Below, piece after piece: positions 9,528-18,287 of a stretch of 64,000 bases of DNA. Made by a program: the position numbers and the translations under genes. The DNA is taken from assembly GCF_017876095.1 (NCBI RefSeq), contig NZ_JAGINM010000005.1:310001-374000 (forward strand), in the 5' to 3' direction. Numbering within the stretch: the stretch's first letter is position 1; each line of letters opens with the position of its first letter. The notes below the pieces were generated by a model that saw nothing but the letters and a program-made list of their open reading frames with translations, searched no databases and was not told the origin of the DNA. This DNA comes from Azospirillum agricola. GTDB taxonomy: Bacteria; Pseudomonadota; Alphaproteobacteria; Azospirillales; Azospirillaceae.

Positions 9528-11189
9528 TCAGGAGGCCGGGCGGCCGTAGAGCGTCAGGTGGACGCGCTTGCCGGTGTTGTAGTTGAAGCCCGACACCTCG
9601 GCCAGCCGGACCGGCGTCGCGGAACCGGCGGCGGCCTGGAAGGCGGCCTCCTCGCGGTCGTCGACCAGGGCCAGCGCGCAGGCCCCGCCGCCGGCGAGAT
9701 GCTCGGCCGCCGCCGCGCCATGGACCAGCCTGGTCGGGGTTCCCACCAGGAAGACGAGGCTCGGCTCCGAATAGCCGGCGGAGGCGACGACGCTGTCCGG
9801 GCAGGGCCGCGTCGCGGCGACGGCGCGGGCGACCTGCCGGCTGACCCAGACGCCCTCGATGGCCGGCAGCACCGCGCCGTAGGTGCCGGCGTAGAGGATC
9901 GCCGCCGCCGCCACGCCGGCCGCCATGCCGGAGCGGTGGTGGCCTTGCAGGATCAGCCGGACGAAGACGGCGAAGATTCCGGCCACCGCCGGCACCAGCG
10001 CCAGCCCGACCGGATCGATCCGCCGGTCGACCAGATAGGGGATCAGCGCCACCGCCAGCGTCAGCGCCCCGAAGCCGAGGCAGCCCAGCGCCACCGCGAC
10101 GGCGGTCAGGAGGCGGCGCGGACGCTCCTGGGTGCGGCCGAAATTCTCCAGCAGGGCCGCCGCCGCCAGCGCGGCGATGGCGGGGAAGACCGGCAGGGTG
10201 TAGTGCAGCAGCTTGGTCGGCACCGCCTCGAACACCAGCCAGCTCGGGACGATCCAGGCGACGCAGAAGCGCACGGCGTCGATCCGGCGCCGCGCCCACG
10301 CCCAGGGAACCGCCAGCAGGGCCAGGAAGGACCAGGGGGCGAAGGTGACCCAGAAGCTGCCGAGGTAGTAGCCGGGCGGCAGGCCCTTGCCCTCCTGCCC
10401 GCCGGCGACCTTGCCCATCATGTCGTGGCCGACCGATTCGGCGAAGAAGGCGCCCTTGGTCTTGATGGCGATGGCGATCAGCCAGGGCGCGGCGATGGCG
10501 GCGACGATGGCGAGGCCCGGCAGCGGCTTCAGCCGCTTCAGCCAGCCGGCCCTGCGGTCCCACAGGGCGAGCGCCAGCGCCGTGGTGCCCGACACCAGCA
10601 GGACGATCGGCCCCTTGACCAGGATGCCGACGCCGGCGGCGATCCAGAAGACCAGCGGCGCCGTCCAGGCGGCGCGGCCGGCCGGAGCCTCGCGGTCGCG
10701 CGTCAGGTAGAGATGCGCCAGCGCCGCCTGCCCGAGCACCACGGTGGCGAGCAGCACGGCGTCGGTCTTGGCCATGCGCGCCTCGACGCCGAGCACGACG
10801 CAGGACGCCATCATCAGCCCGGCCAGGAAGCCGGCGGCGCCGCCGAACAGCCGCGCCCCGGTCCAGGCGCTGGCCAGCACCGCCAGGATGGCGCCGAGGA
10901 AGGAGGGAATCCGGTAGGTCCAGATCGCCTTGGGCGTTCCGGTGAGGTCGGTCGCCAGCGCGGTCGCCGCGCTCTGAAGCCAGTAGATGCCGACCGGCTT
11001 CTTGTAGCGGGTCTCGTCCTGGAAGCGGATGTCGACGTAGTTGCCGCTGTCGAGCATCTGCGACGACGCCTGCGCGAAGCGCGCCTCGTCGCGGTCGAAG
11101 GGCGGCAGGCCCTGGAAGCCCGGCAGGAACAGCGCCGCGCTCAGCAGCGCCAGCAGCGCGTAGCCGTAGAGCGGCAGCCGGCCGGTCAC
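9528..11189 (-). CDS. ArnT/PMT-like (GT39 family) membrane glycosyltransferase
   Basis: The 553-residue product is a multi-spanning enzyme of the dolichyl-mannosyltransferase/ArnT superfamily. Such enzymes transfer a sugar from a polyprenyl-phosphate donor to lipid A or another acceptor on the periplasmic side. The first periplasmic loop FDRDEARFAQASSQMLDSGN and the following YKKPVGIYWLQSA are characteristic; the DE pair is the expected catalytic motif. Translation most likely starts at a GTG (11187-11189) that overlaps the stop of the LAB_N gene in a GTGA, giving VTGRLPLYGYALL. The longer ATG frame to 11390 would lie inside that gene. With the upstream GT2 and LAB_N genes it looks like a dedicated glycolipid-modification unit. 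Confidence 0.82.
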   Translation of the reverse strand: MTGRLPLYGYALLALLSAALFLPGFQGLPPFDRDEARFAQASSQMLDSGNYVDIRFQDETRYKKPVGIYWLQSAATALATDLTGTPKAIWTYRIPSFLGAILAVLASAWTGARLFGGAAGFLAGLMMASCVVLGVEARMAKTDAVLLATVVLGQAALAHLYLTRDREAPAGRAAWTAPLVFWIAAGVGILVKGPIVLLVSGTTALALALWDRRAGWLKRLKPLPGLAIVAAIAAPWLIAIAIKTKGAFFAESVGHDMMGKVAGGQEGKGLPPGYYLGSFWVTFAPWSFLALLAVPWAWARRRIDAVRFCVAWIVPSWLVFEAVPTKLLHYTLPVFPAIAALAAAALLENFGRTQERPRRLLTAVAVALGCLGFGALTLAVALIPYLVDRRIDPVGLALVPAVAGIFAVFVRLILQGHHRSGMAAGVAAAAILYAGTYGAVLPAIEGVWVSRQVARAVAATRPCPDSVVASAGYSEPSLVFLVGTPTRLVHGAAAAEHLAGGGACALALVDDREEAAFQAAAGSATPVRLAEVSGFNYNTGKRVHLTLYGRPAS

Positions 11190-11500
11190 GCCGCCCCGCC
11201 GGTCTGCTTGTTGTTCCAGACGAAATACATGTTGCGCATGTAGATGAGCAGGCCCAGCCCCTGCCCGAACATGTAGACGGGATCGACCCGGTAGATCGAA
11301 TAGGCGAACAGCAGCGTGCCGCCGCCGATCGAGAAGTACCAGAAAAGCTCCGGCATGACGCTGCGCTTGGCGCGTTCGCTGGCGATCCACTGGACGACGA
11401 AGCGCATCATGAACAGGAACTGGGCGAAGAAGCCGAGGCCGATCCAGATCAGGTCGGTCGTGCTCTGGTCATGGAACCAGGCGATGACGTGTTCGAGCAT
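11186..11500 (-). CDS. LAB_N domain protein (lipid-A-disaccharide synthase N-terminal-like)
   Basis: This 104-residue integral membrane protein has about three helices and the family phrases FFAQFLFMMRFVVQWIASE and PELFWYFSIGGGTLLFAYSI. That is the LAB_N (PF07578) domain, found alone in many proteobacteria next to GT2 and ArnT-like genes. Its mechanism is not established; it is not the LpxB catalytic domain. It is coupled to the ArnT-like gene by a GTGA overlap and follows the GT2 gene by 27 bases. Confidence 0.88.
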   Translation of the reverse strand: MLEHVIAWFHDQSTTDLIWIGLGFFAQFLFMMRFVVQWIASERAKRSVMPELFWYFSIGGGTLLFAYSIYRVDPVYMFGQGLGLLIYMRNMYFVWNNKQTGGAA

Positions 11501-11527
11501 GGGAGAGGATTCCGGGGCCGGCGTGGT

Positions 11528-12298
11528 TCACAGATCTTCGGTGACGGGCGACAGGTTGGTCCGCCGCTTCAGCCAATAGACGCCCAGCAGATCGACGACG
11601 CCGATCAGGCCGCGCCGCCAGTTGGTGTATTTCGACACGCCGCGCCCGCGCGGGCGGTGGTTGACCGGCACGTAGGCCACGGCGTGGCCGTGGGCGCGGA
11701 ACAGCGCCGGCAGGAAGCGGTGCATGGCGCCGAAGAAGGGAAGGTCGAGGAAGGCGTCGCGGCGGAACAGCTTCAGCCCGCAGCCGCTGTCGGTGCAGCC
11801 GTCCTGGAGGAAGGACTGGCGCACGGCGTTGGCGATCCTCGAGGCCCAGCGCTTCGACAGCGTGTCCTGGCGCTTCTTCCGCAGGCCGCCGACCAGGATC
11901 GGCGAGCCGGCCTCGCCCTTCGCCACCAGGGCGAACAGGGCGGGGATGTCGGCCGGGTCGTTCTGGCCGTCGCCGTCCAGCGTCACCACCCATTCGCCAC
12001 GGGCGGCCTTGACGCCGCTGCGCACGGCGGCGCTCTGGCCGGAGCGGCGGCGATGGCGCAGCACGCGCAGGCGGCCGGCCCGGACCGCCGGGGCGAGGCG
12101 CGCCTGGGTGTCGTCGTCGGACTGGTCGTCGACGAAGATGATTTCGAAGCCGCCCGGCCCGGAGGCCCCCGACGGGGCCAGCGCCCGCTCGATCTCGTCG
12201 AGCAGCGGCAGCACGTTGTCGGCCTCGTTGAAAACCGGAACCACGACCGAGAGCCGCACCGGCTGTCGGCTCTCCGGAAGATTGCTCACTGCTGCCAT
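11528..12298 (-). CDS. Family 2 glycosyltransferase, polyprenyl-phosphate sugar transferase type
   Basis: The 256-residue product begins the GT-A fold with LSVVVPVFNEADNVLPLLDE, followed by IIFVDDQSDDDT and the metal-binding VVTLDGDGQNDPADIP. This is the ArnC/DPM1 pattern, enzymes that load a sugar onto undecaprenyl phosphate for an ArnT-type partner. I see no clear C-terminal membrane pair, only a weakly hydrophobic end (GLIGVVDLLGVYWLKRRTN). Two starts are possible: MAAVSN (12298, used here) and MAPSGRG (12319). It heads the gene trio with LAB_N and the ArnT-like enzyme. Confidence 0.82.
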   Translation of the reverse strand: MAAVSNLPESRQPVRLSVVVPVFNEADNVLPLLDEIERALAPSGASGPGGFEIIFVDDQSDDDTQARLAPAVRAGRLRVLRHRRRSGQSAAVRSGVKAARGEWVVTLDGDGQNDPADIPALFALVAKGEAGSPILVGGLRKKRQDTLSKRWASRIANAVRQSFLQDGCTDSGCGLKLFRRDAFLDLPFFGAMHRFLPALFRAHGHAVAYVPVNHRPRGRGVSKYTNWRRGLIGVVDLLGVYWLKRRTNLSPVTEDL

Positions 12299-12376
12299 CC
12301 CACGCCCCGAAGGGGCCATTCATCGAACGGGCGGCAAAATACTCCCGCCGTCCTGGGAACGGTAGCGAAAAGGATG

Positions 12377-12407
12377 GGACGGGGCGGGGTCCTGCCCCGC
12401 TCCGTCC
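12377..12407 (-). terminator. Candidate terminator after the Do-type protease gene
   Basis: GGACGGGGCGGGG (12377-12389) and CCCCGCTCCGTCC (12395-12407) form a 13-bp stem with one non-Watson-Crick position. On the minus strand it is followed by CATCCTTTTC, so it can terminate the protease transcript ending at 12443. Confidence 0.5.
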
Positions 12408-12442
12408 GCAAGTTCATCCGACGCGAAGGCGGCGGAGCGGAA

Positions 12443-14038
12443 TCAGCCCTTCTTCTCCTCCAGCGGCAGCGGAACGTAGCGCAGGTCGCCGCCCCGGCTG
12501 ACCAGCATCAGCAGGGTCTTGCGGCCCTGGCTGCGCGCCTGGTCGATGCGGGCGTCGAGATCGGCCGGGCTGTTGACCGGCTCCTGCCCGGCCTCGACGA
12601 TGACGTCGCCGAGGTCGAGGCCGCGCTCCGACGCCGGGCTGTTGTCGCCGACCTCGGTCACCACCAGCCCTTCGACGTCGGCGGCGATGGAGAAGGTCTC
12701 GCGCAGGCCGGGCGTCAGCGGCGCCAGCTTCAGCCCCAGCACGGTCCTGCCCCCGTCCGGCTGGGCCGAGCGCGGCGGACCGCTCGACCCGGCGAGCGCC
12801 AGCTGCTGCGGCTCGTTGCGCAGCTCGCCGACCGTCACCGGCACCGAGTTCGGGCTGCCGCCGCGCACGATCCCCAGCGGCACCGTGCTGCCGATCGCGG
12901 CCGAGGCGACGACGCGCGGAAGCTGGCGCATCTGCTCGACCGGCTTGTCGCCGAAGCGGGTGATGACGTCGCCCTGGCGGATGCCGGCCGCCGCCGCCGG
13001 GCCGTCGGGGGCGACGCTGGTGACCAGCGCGCCGTTGGTGTCGGCCATGCCCAGGCTCTCGGCGATGTCCGGCGTCACCCGCTGGACCTGCACGCCGAGC
13101 CAGCCGCGCCGCACCTTGCCGCCGTCCTTCAACTGGTCGATGACCGGCTTGGCGATCGACGAGGGAATCGCGAAGCCGATTCCCACCGACCCGCCGGTCG
13201 GCGAATAGATGGCGGTGTTGATGCCGATGACGCCGCCGTCGGTGCTGTAGAGCGGCCCGCCGGAATTGCCCCGGTTGATCGAGGCGTCGGTCTGGAGATA
13301 GTCGTCGTAGGGGCCCTGCTGGATGTCGCGGGCGCGGGCCGACAGGATGCCGGCGGTGACCGAGCCGCCGAGCCCGAACGGGTTGCCGATGGCCACCACC
13401 CAGTCGCCGACCTGCACCGCGTCGCTGTCGCCCCAGCGGGCGGCGGTCAGCGGCTTGGAGCTTTCGACCTTCAACAGCGCGAGATCGGTCGGCGCGTCGC
13501 TGCCGACCAGCTTGGCGGCCAGCTTGGTGCCGTCGTGCAGGGTGACGGAAATCTCCGCGGCCTCGGCCACCACATGGTGGTTGGTGACGACGAGGCCCGA
13601 CGGGTCGATGATGAAGCCGGAGCCGAGCGCCATCCCGTGCGGGCCCGACGGCGGGCCGCCGTCGCCACCGCCGCCGCCACCGCCGCCGCCCCGCTGCCGG
13701 TTGCGGAATTCGCGGAAGAACTCTTCCAGCGGCGAGCCGGGCGGCACGTCCGGCCGTGCCTCCGGCCCCGCCCCCGCCGGCCCCCCCTGGGTGGTCGAGA
13801 TGTTGACGACGGTGTCGACCTGGCTGCGGGCGAGCGCCGCGAAGGAGGGCGGCGCGTAATTCTGGCTGGCGCCCGGAGCGGGAACCAGGGGGGATTGGGC
13901 CGGTGCCTGGACCGGAGCCGGGGCCGCGTCCTGGGCGGCGGCCGGGAACGCAACCAGCGGCACGGCCACCGCGCCGGCCAGCGCGGTGGAGAGCGCCAGC
14001 GCCGGCAGGCGCCGGAAGAGAACGGACGAATGCGGCAT
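12443..14038 (-). CDS. degP: Do/DegP-family periplasmic serine protease with two PDZ domains
   Basis: The 531-residue product is a periplasmic trypsin-like protease/chaperone that degrades misfolded envelope proteins. After a signal peptide (cleaved near residue 35) and a Pro/Ala linker comes the protease domain with His155 (TNHHVV), Asp185 (TDLALLKV) and Ser259 (RGNSGGPLY). Two PDZ domains follow, at about 310-400 and 430-520. A run of nine glycines (about 117-125) in the N-terminal LA-loop region is unusual. The gene is monocistronic and divergent from a DNA-binding protein gene across 414 bases. Which Do paralogue (DegP, DegQ or MucD) it is cannot be settled here. Confidence 0.93.
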   Translation of the reverse strand: MPHSSVLFRRLPALALSTALAGAVAVPLVAFPAAAQDAAPAPVQAPAQSPLVPAPGASQNYAPPSFAALARSQVDTVVNISTTQGGPAGAGPEARPDVPPGSPLEEFFREFRNRQRGGGGGGGGGDGGPPSGPHGMALGSGFIIDPSGLVVTNHHVVAEAAEISVTLHDGTKLAAKLVGSDAPTDLALLKVESSKPLTAARWGDSDAVQVGDWVVAIGNPFGLGGSVTAGILSARARDIQQGPYDDYLQTDASINRGNSGGPLYSTDGGVIGINTAIYSPTGGSVGIGFAIPSSIAKPVIDQLKDGGKVRRGWLGVQVQRVTPDIAESLGMADTNGALVTSVAPDGPAAAAGIRQGDVITRFGDKPVEQMRQLPRVVASAAIGSTVPLGIVRGGSPNSVPVTVGELRNEPQQLALAGSSGPPRSAQPDGGRTVLGLKLAPLTPGLRETFSIAADVEGLVVTEVGDNSPASERGLDLGDVIVEAGQEPVNSPADLDARIDQARSQGRKTLLMLVSRGGDLRYVPLPLEEKKG

Positions 14039-14452
14039 GGACGGTCTCCGCCTGACGGACTTCGGGGCCCGGCAGGGACCCGTTCACCCTGCCAAACACG
14101 CCAGAGCGCCGTTCGGGTCCCTCCGCCTTTTGAAATCGCCCACACGCCCCACACGCCTTCAACGAGTTTTTAAAATCCGGAACCGGATCGCGCGGATCAT
14201 CACGATTACCGCGAGTGGCGGCGCCATTGCCGCGAGCGGCAGCGTGACCACAAATTCGTGATTCCTTGCAAAGTTATGCTGGTATTTTCGAGAAGAGTTT
14301 CCGATAGTCATCCGTACCGAAAACATCGCCCGCCAGCGTGAAGCCTGATGATGCCGATGCACGCGCCCGCGTGGTTCTGCGTCGGAAGCGTGCGATCCGG
14401 CCCAACATGCTGACGAATGACTCAAAATTCACTTTGGCAACCGAGCGATATA
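14039..14452. other. Divergent intergenic region, no gene seen
   Basis: These 414 bases separate the Do-type protease gene from the HTH gene. The composition is less GC-rich between about 14160 and 14460. A perfect palindrome ATCCGG-AA-CCGGAT lies at 14175-14188 and may be an operator. Short open frames on both strands lack ribosome sites and familiar protein sequence. Confidence 0.5.
14175..14188. promoter_or_regulatory. Perfect 6+2+6 palindrome in the divergent promoter region
   Basis: ATCCGGAACCGGAT is fully symmetric and lies about 140 bases upstream of the Do-type protease gene and about 265 upstream of the HTH gene. It could bind a dimeric repressor of either. This is symmetry only, with no known regulator attached. 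Confidence 0.3.
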
Positions 14453-15349
14453 ATGAACGCAGAAACCGGGAGCGAACCGGAGTCTCCCAAGAAGCGCGGG
14501 CGCATTCCGCAATCGGCGTGGCCTCAAATCCTTGAGCGCTACCACGGCGGCGCAACCCTGTCGGCGATCGCGCGCGAGTTCGAATGCACGCCGAGCGCGA
14601 TCTCCTACATCATCAAGAAGGCCGAGGCCGCCGGCCAGGGTGAACTGCCGGTCGATGGCGAGCCGGCCGGCGAAGCCGCCGAGACGCCCGCTGCCGAAAC
14701 GCCCGCCGCCGCTTCGGATGTTTCCGCTCCGGCCCTTTCCGCTCCGGCCGTCGCCGACGCGCCGACCGCCGCCTCGGTGACTCCCGCCTCGGTGACTCCC
14801 GCCGAAACGCCGGCCGCCCCGGCTCCAGCCGCCGCCGAGGCCCGTCCGCGTCCGGCCGCCCGCGCCGGCCGCGCCACGCTCACCCGCGCGCCGCGCACGG
14901 AAGCGGCGGCGGAGCCCCAGCCGGCCGAATCGCCCGCCCCGGCCGCGGCTTCCGCTCCGGCGCCCACGGAAACCCTGCGTCTCAACCGTCCGGAACCGGC
15001 TCCCCAGCCGGCGCCGCAGCCCGCTCCGCAGCCGGTCGCCGCACCGGCGGCGGGCGCTGCCGGCGCTCCGGCGGACACCGCGCCGCGCACGGCCGGCGGC
15101 CAGCCGACCCCGCCGGTGGACGCGGTGGAGGGACGCCTGCGCGACACCGCCAAGGCCTGCATCACGGCCTATCGCGGCTGGCGTCAGCAGCCCAACGAGG
15201 GGACCATCCAGTCCCTGTCGGACACGGTGCACGAGCTTCGCAAGGCGCTCGCCCGCATCGAGATCGACATGTCGGCCAGCCGGCGCGAGGAACAGGCGAT
15301 CCGCCCGATCCCCATCCCCGCCCACCGCGCCTCGCGCCGCCCGCAGTAA
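14453..15349 (+). CDS. Helix-turn-helix protein with a long Pro/Ala-rich linker, unknown role
   Basis: The 298-residue product has three parts. The N-terminal 60 residues (RIPQSAWPQILERYHGGATL, then SAIAREFECTPSAISYIIKK) form a clear helix-turn-helix of the resolvase/homeodomain-like sort. About 130 residues of Pro/Ala/Glu-rich disordered linker follow. The last 90 residues are helical (VEGRLRDTAKACITAYRGWR, then a coiled-coil-like HELRKALARIEID), probably for oligomerisation. I do not recognise a named family. ATG 14453 is used; ATG 14417 would add 12 residues, and neither has a good ribosome site. The linker contains two 15-base tandem duplications (14721-14750 and 14771-14800). A strong terminator follows the gene. 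Confidence 0.75.
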   Translation: MNAETGSEPESPKKRGRIPQSAWPQILERYHGGATLSAIAREFECTPSAISYIIKKAEAAGQGELPVDGEPAGEAAETPAAETPAAASDVSAPALSAPAVADAPTAASVTPASVTPAETPAAPAPAAAEARPRPAARAGRATLTRAPRTEAAAEPQPAESPAPAAASAPAPTETLRLNRPEPAPQPAPQPAPQPVAAPAAGAAGAPADTAPRTAGGQPTPPVDAVEGRLRDTAKACITAYRGWRQQPNEGTIQSLSDTVHELRKALARIEIDMSASRREEQAIRPIPIPAHRASRRPQ

Positions 15350-15398
15350 AGGCGTCGCGTTCAAAGTCAAGGCGGGCGGATTTGTCGCCCGTTTCTTT

Positions 15399-15438
15399 AA
15401 AAGACCCCGTTCCGCTTGTGCGGTTCGGGGTCTTTTTT
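15399..15438 (+). terminator. Strong intrinsic terminator
   Basis: AAAGACCCCG-TT-CCGC pairs with GCGG-TT-CGGGGTCTTT around a TTGT loop; a symmetric T-T internal loop interrupts the stem. It is followed by a run of six T residues. It ends the HTH gene and may also insulate the convergent histidine kinase gene. Confidence 0.85.
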
Positions 15439-15493
15439 CTACCGGCTTTCCATTCCCGCCCGGCCACCGCCCAGCCGGCGGCTCCGTCCACGC

Positions 15494-17383
15494 TCAGGCC
15501 CGCGCGGCCTCGGCCTGGATGGGTTGCGGGGCCACGCGCGGAAAGCGCAGGGTGAAGGTCACGCCCTCGCCCGGCCGGCTGTCGAGCCGGATGTGGCCGC
15601 GCAGGGTCCGGGTCACCAGCGTGTAGACGATGTTCAGGCCGAGCCCGCTGCCGCCGTTGTCGCGGCAGGTCGTGAAGAAGGGCTCGAACACCTTGCCCTG
15701 CAAATCCAGCGGAATGCCCCGGCCGTCGTCGGCGTAGACCAGCGTCACCCCGTCGGCGCTTTCGGTCACCTCGATGCGCAGCGCGCCGCGCTGCCCGGCC
15801 TCGTAGCCGTGGGTGATCGAGTTCATCACCAGATTGGTCAGGATCTGGCCGAAGGCGCCGGGGTAGCTGTCCAGCGTCAGCTCCTCCGGGCAGAGCACCG
15901 TCACCGCGTGGCCGGAGCGGCGGATGCGCACGCCCAGGCTGCGCAGGACCTCCTGGATGTAATGGCTCAGCTCGAAGACCCGGCGTTCCTCGCTCGCCTG
16001 GTCGACGGCGATCTGCTTGAAGCTCTGGATCAGGCGGACGGCGCGCTCGATGTTGAGCAGCATCAGCTGCGCCGCCTCGTCGGCGGTGTCGATGTAGTCG
16101 GCGAAGTCGGCCCGCCGCATGGTGCCGGCCTCGAACAGACCGCGCAGGCCCCGCGTCTTCTCCGCCAGCAGCGAGGCGCCGGTCAGCGCGATGCCGATCG
16201 GCGTGTTCACCTCGTGCGTCACCCCGGCCACCAGCGACCCCAGCACCGCCATCTTCTCCGCCTGGATCAGATGGACCTGCGCCTCCTTCAGGTCGTAGAG
16301 CGCGCGCTCCGCCTCCTCCTTGGCGGCGCGCACCGCCTCGGCCGAGCGCACGGCCTCGGTCACGTCGGCGTGGGAACCGACGACGCGGAAGCCCCGCCCG
16401 TCGGGCTCCGGCACGGCGATGGAGCGGGTGTCGAGATAGACACGGTGCCCCTCCTTGTGCTGGTAGCGCTGGAGCAGGTGGCTTTCCGTCAGCAGCCCGT
16501 CCGCCATCTGGCCGATCACCCGCAGGGTGTCGGCCGCGTCGTCGGGGTGGATCAGCTCCTCCCAGCGCTCGCGCCGGTTGTCCATCTCCGTCTCGTCATA
16601 GCCGAGCAGGCCCCACCATTGCGGCGAGAACCAGACCTCCCCGGCCTGCGGATTCCATTGCGAGACGCCTTCGTGCGCGGCGCGGACCGCCAGCTCGAAC
16701 AGCTCGCGGCTGGCGGCCAGCTCGCGCTCGGTCCGCTTGCGCCCGGTGATGTCGGTGTAGGTGGTGACGAAGCCGCCGTCGGGAAGCGCCAGCGTCACCG
16801 TTTCGATGATCACCCCGTCGGGCCGCACGCGTTCGTTGTAGAAGGGCCAGGAGGCGTTGCGGATGTGGTCGAGCCGCTGCGCCACCAGATCGGTCACCAC
16901 CCCGTCGCCGTAGCCGCCGCGCTCGGCGATGTGGCGGACGACCTCCTCGTAGGGCTGCTCGTAGCGCGGAAAGGCCGGGTCGATGCACAGAAGCTCCAGC
17001 ACCCGCTGGTTCCAGGCGACCAGCCGCAGGTTGCGGTCGAAGGCCATGACGCCCTGGCTGAGGCAGTCCAGGATCAGGCTGGTCCGCGCCCACGGCCCCT
17101 CCCCCCGGTCGGAGAGCGCCACCGACGCCTCCCACCCCGCCGGCCGCGCGGCCGACAGCAGCCATCCGCCGCCCTCGCCGCGTCCCAGCGACAGGTCGGC
17201 CGCCGGCCGGCCGGGCCGCCGGTGCGCCACCGTCTCCCCGGCGCGCAGGGCGGCCGCCGCCACCGGCCCGAGGAAGGCGTCGAGCGCCGCCCCCGGCTGG
17301 GCCGCGAACAGCGCGGCGAAGGCCGCGTTCGACCAGATCAACCGTCCGTCGGCGTCAAGACGGGCGAAGCCGGTTTCGGTCAT
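15494..17383 (-). CDS. Soluble PAS-domain sensor histidine kinase
   Basis: This 629-residue kinase has no membrane segments, so it senses an internal signal. PAS-like domains lie at about 1-60, 100-215 (ending TYTDITGRKRTEREL) and 225-345 (ending GSHADVTEAV), followed by a coiled coil (345-375). The phosphoacceptor is His390 in VAGVTHEVNTPIG, and the ATPase domain has N, G1 (DDGRGIP) and G2 (GGSGLGLNIV) boxes. The HEVNTP form is typical of kinases that work with a response regulator encoded elsewhere. I chose MTETGFARLD because AAGGAGGAA precedes it at good spacing; the longer frame to 17533 lacks support. No regulator gene is adjacent, so it is an orphan kinase. Confidence 0.88.
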   Translation of the reverse strand: MTETGFARLDADGRLIWSNAAFAALFAAQPGAALDAFLGPVAAAALRAGETVAHRRPGRPAADLSLGRGEGGGWLLSAARPAGWEASVALSDRGEGPWARTSLILDCLSQGVMAFDRNLRLVAWNQRVLELLCIDPAFPRYEQPYEEVVRHIAERGGYGDGVVTDLVAQRLDHIRNASWPFYNERVRPDGVIIETVTLALPDGGFVTTYTDITGRKRTERELAASRELFELAVRAAHEGVSQWNPQAGEVWFSPQWWGLLGYDETEMDNRRERWEELIHPDDAADTLRVIGQMADGLLTESHLLQRYQHKEGHRVYLDTRSIAVPEPDGRGFRVVGSHADVTEAVRSAEAVRAAKEEAERALYDLKEAQVHLIQAEKMAVLGSLVAGVTHEVNTPIGIALTGASLLAEKTRGLRGLFEAGTMRRADFADYIDTADEAAQLMLLNIERAVRLIQSFKQIAVDQASEERRVFELSHYIQEVLRSLGVRIRRSGHAVTVLCPEELTLDSYPGAFGQILTNLVMNSITHGYEAGQRGALRIEVTESADGVTLVYADDGRGIPLDLQGKVFEPFFTTCRDNGGSGLGLNIVYTLVTRTLRGHIRLDSRPGEGVTFTLRFPRVAPQPIQAEAARA

Positions 17384-17636
17384 GCGCGCTCGTTCCTCCT
17401 TCGCGGGGACCAGAGTCCAGAGATTGCCGGCGATTCCCGACAGAGTGGCATTTGCCGGCAGTGAACACGCATGGCGTCCCCTCCGCCCATTCTTGTCTCT
17501 CCGGGGTTGCCGGGCAAGCGGGAAGGCGTGCATCCGGCCATCGCTTTCCGCTTGAAATCGCCGACCCCCACCCTCTTATGGTCCGCTGCGCGCCCTTCGC
17601 CATCCCCCAAACCGCTGGCCGGGAAGGATTTTACCG

Positions 17637-18062
17637 ATGTCCGACGTCGCGGCCTACGCCGGACTTTTTTTCGTCGCCCTGATCGCCGCGACAATTTTCC
17701 CCGCCCAGTCCGAACTGCTGCTGGCCAGCCTGCACGCCTCCGGACGCTACGACAGCCTGACGCTGATTCTGGTGGCGACCACCGGCAACGTCGCCGGATC
17801 GGCCGTCAACTGGGCGCTCGGCCGCTACCTGATGCATTTCCAGGACCGCCGCTGGTTTCCGGCGTCGCCGGCGCTGGTGGAGCGGGCGACCCGCTGGTAC
17901 CGCCGCTTCGGCGTCTGGTCGCTGCTGCTGGCCTGGGTTCCGGTGATCGGCGATCCGCTGACGCTGGTCGCCGGAATCCTGCGCGTCGATTTCCGCCTGT
18001 TCCTGCTCCTGGTCACGCTGGGCAAGGCCGGACGCTACGTCGCGCTGATTGCGGCGCTCTGA
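17637..18062 (+). CDS. YqaA-family membrane protein (VTT/DedA superfamily)
   Basis: This small 141-residue inner-membrane protein has about four hydrophobic segments. AATIFPAQSELLLA is the re-entrant loop and TTGNVAGSAVNWALGRYL the second VTT segment, as in YqaA proteins. Members of the wider DedA superfamily are implicated in lipid scrambling or proton-dependent transport, but the role of YqaA itself is not known. GGAAGG precedes the ATG. The gene is divergent from the PAS kinase gene and apparently monocistronic. Confidence 0.8.
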   Translation: MSDVAAYAGLFFVALIAATIFPAQSELLLASLHASGRYDSLTLILVATTGNVAGSAVNWALGRYLMHFQDRRWFPASPALVERATRWYRRFGVWSLLLAWVPVIGDPLTLVAGILRVDFRLFLLLVTLGKAGRYVALIAAL

Positions 18063-18207
18063 TACCATCAGCGTAACGCCCTGTTTTGACACAAGAAGAC
18101 GCTTGAGCCGGAGCCCCGCGCGCAGTATCACCGGAGCCCGGAGCGCGGATTGACGCACCACCGGAAAGCCGTAACAAAATAAAGGCTTTTTAAAATTCCG
18201 TGTCCGG

Positions 18208-18221
18208 TTGACCGAGGTCAA
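18208..18221. promoter_or_regulatory. FNR/FixK-type anaerobox upstream of ccoG
   Basis: TTGACCGAGGTCAA is a perfect 5+4+5 palindrome matching the FNR/FixK half-site TTGAy-N4-rTCAA. Its centre is 73 bases before the ccoG start, so a class II promoter start (41.5 bases downstream) would fall near 18256. CcoG genes are classic FixK/FNR targets in alphaproteobacteria. Confidence 0.7.
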
Positions 18222-18287
18222 TGGCCATGGGACGGCGGGCGTCTATGGTCCGTTCCGCATTCAGTCCCGGAACCCAGGCCCCTCGAC

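Noticed and set aside
11190..11390. N-terminal extension of the ArnT-like gene to an ATG at 11390
   Set aside because: It would lie entirely within the LAB_N gene in another frame and reads as low-complexity sequence; the GTG with a GTGA overlap gives the family start.
11471..14173. 900-codon plus-strand frame across the GT2 and protease genes
   Set aside because: It spans two real minus-strand genes and their spacer, and its protein has no recognisable domain; a GC-skewed third-position shadow.
14159..14555. Short minus-strand frames of 88 and 93 codons in the divergent region
   Set aside because: No ribosome site, no family resemblance, and they cross the promoter region and the start of the HTH gene.
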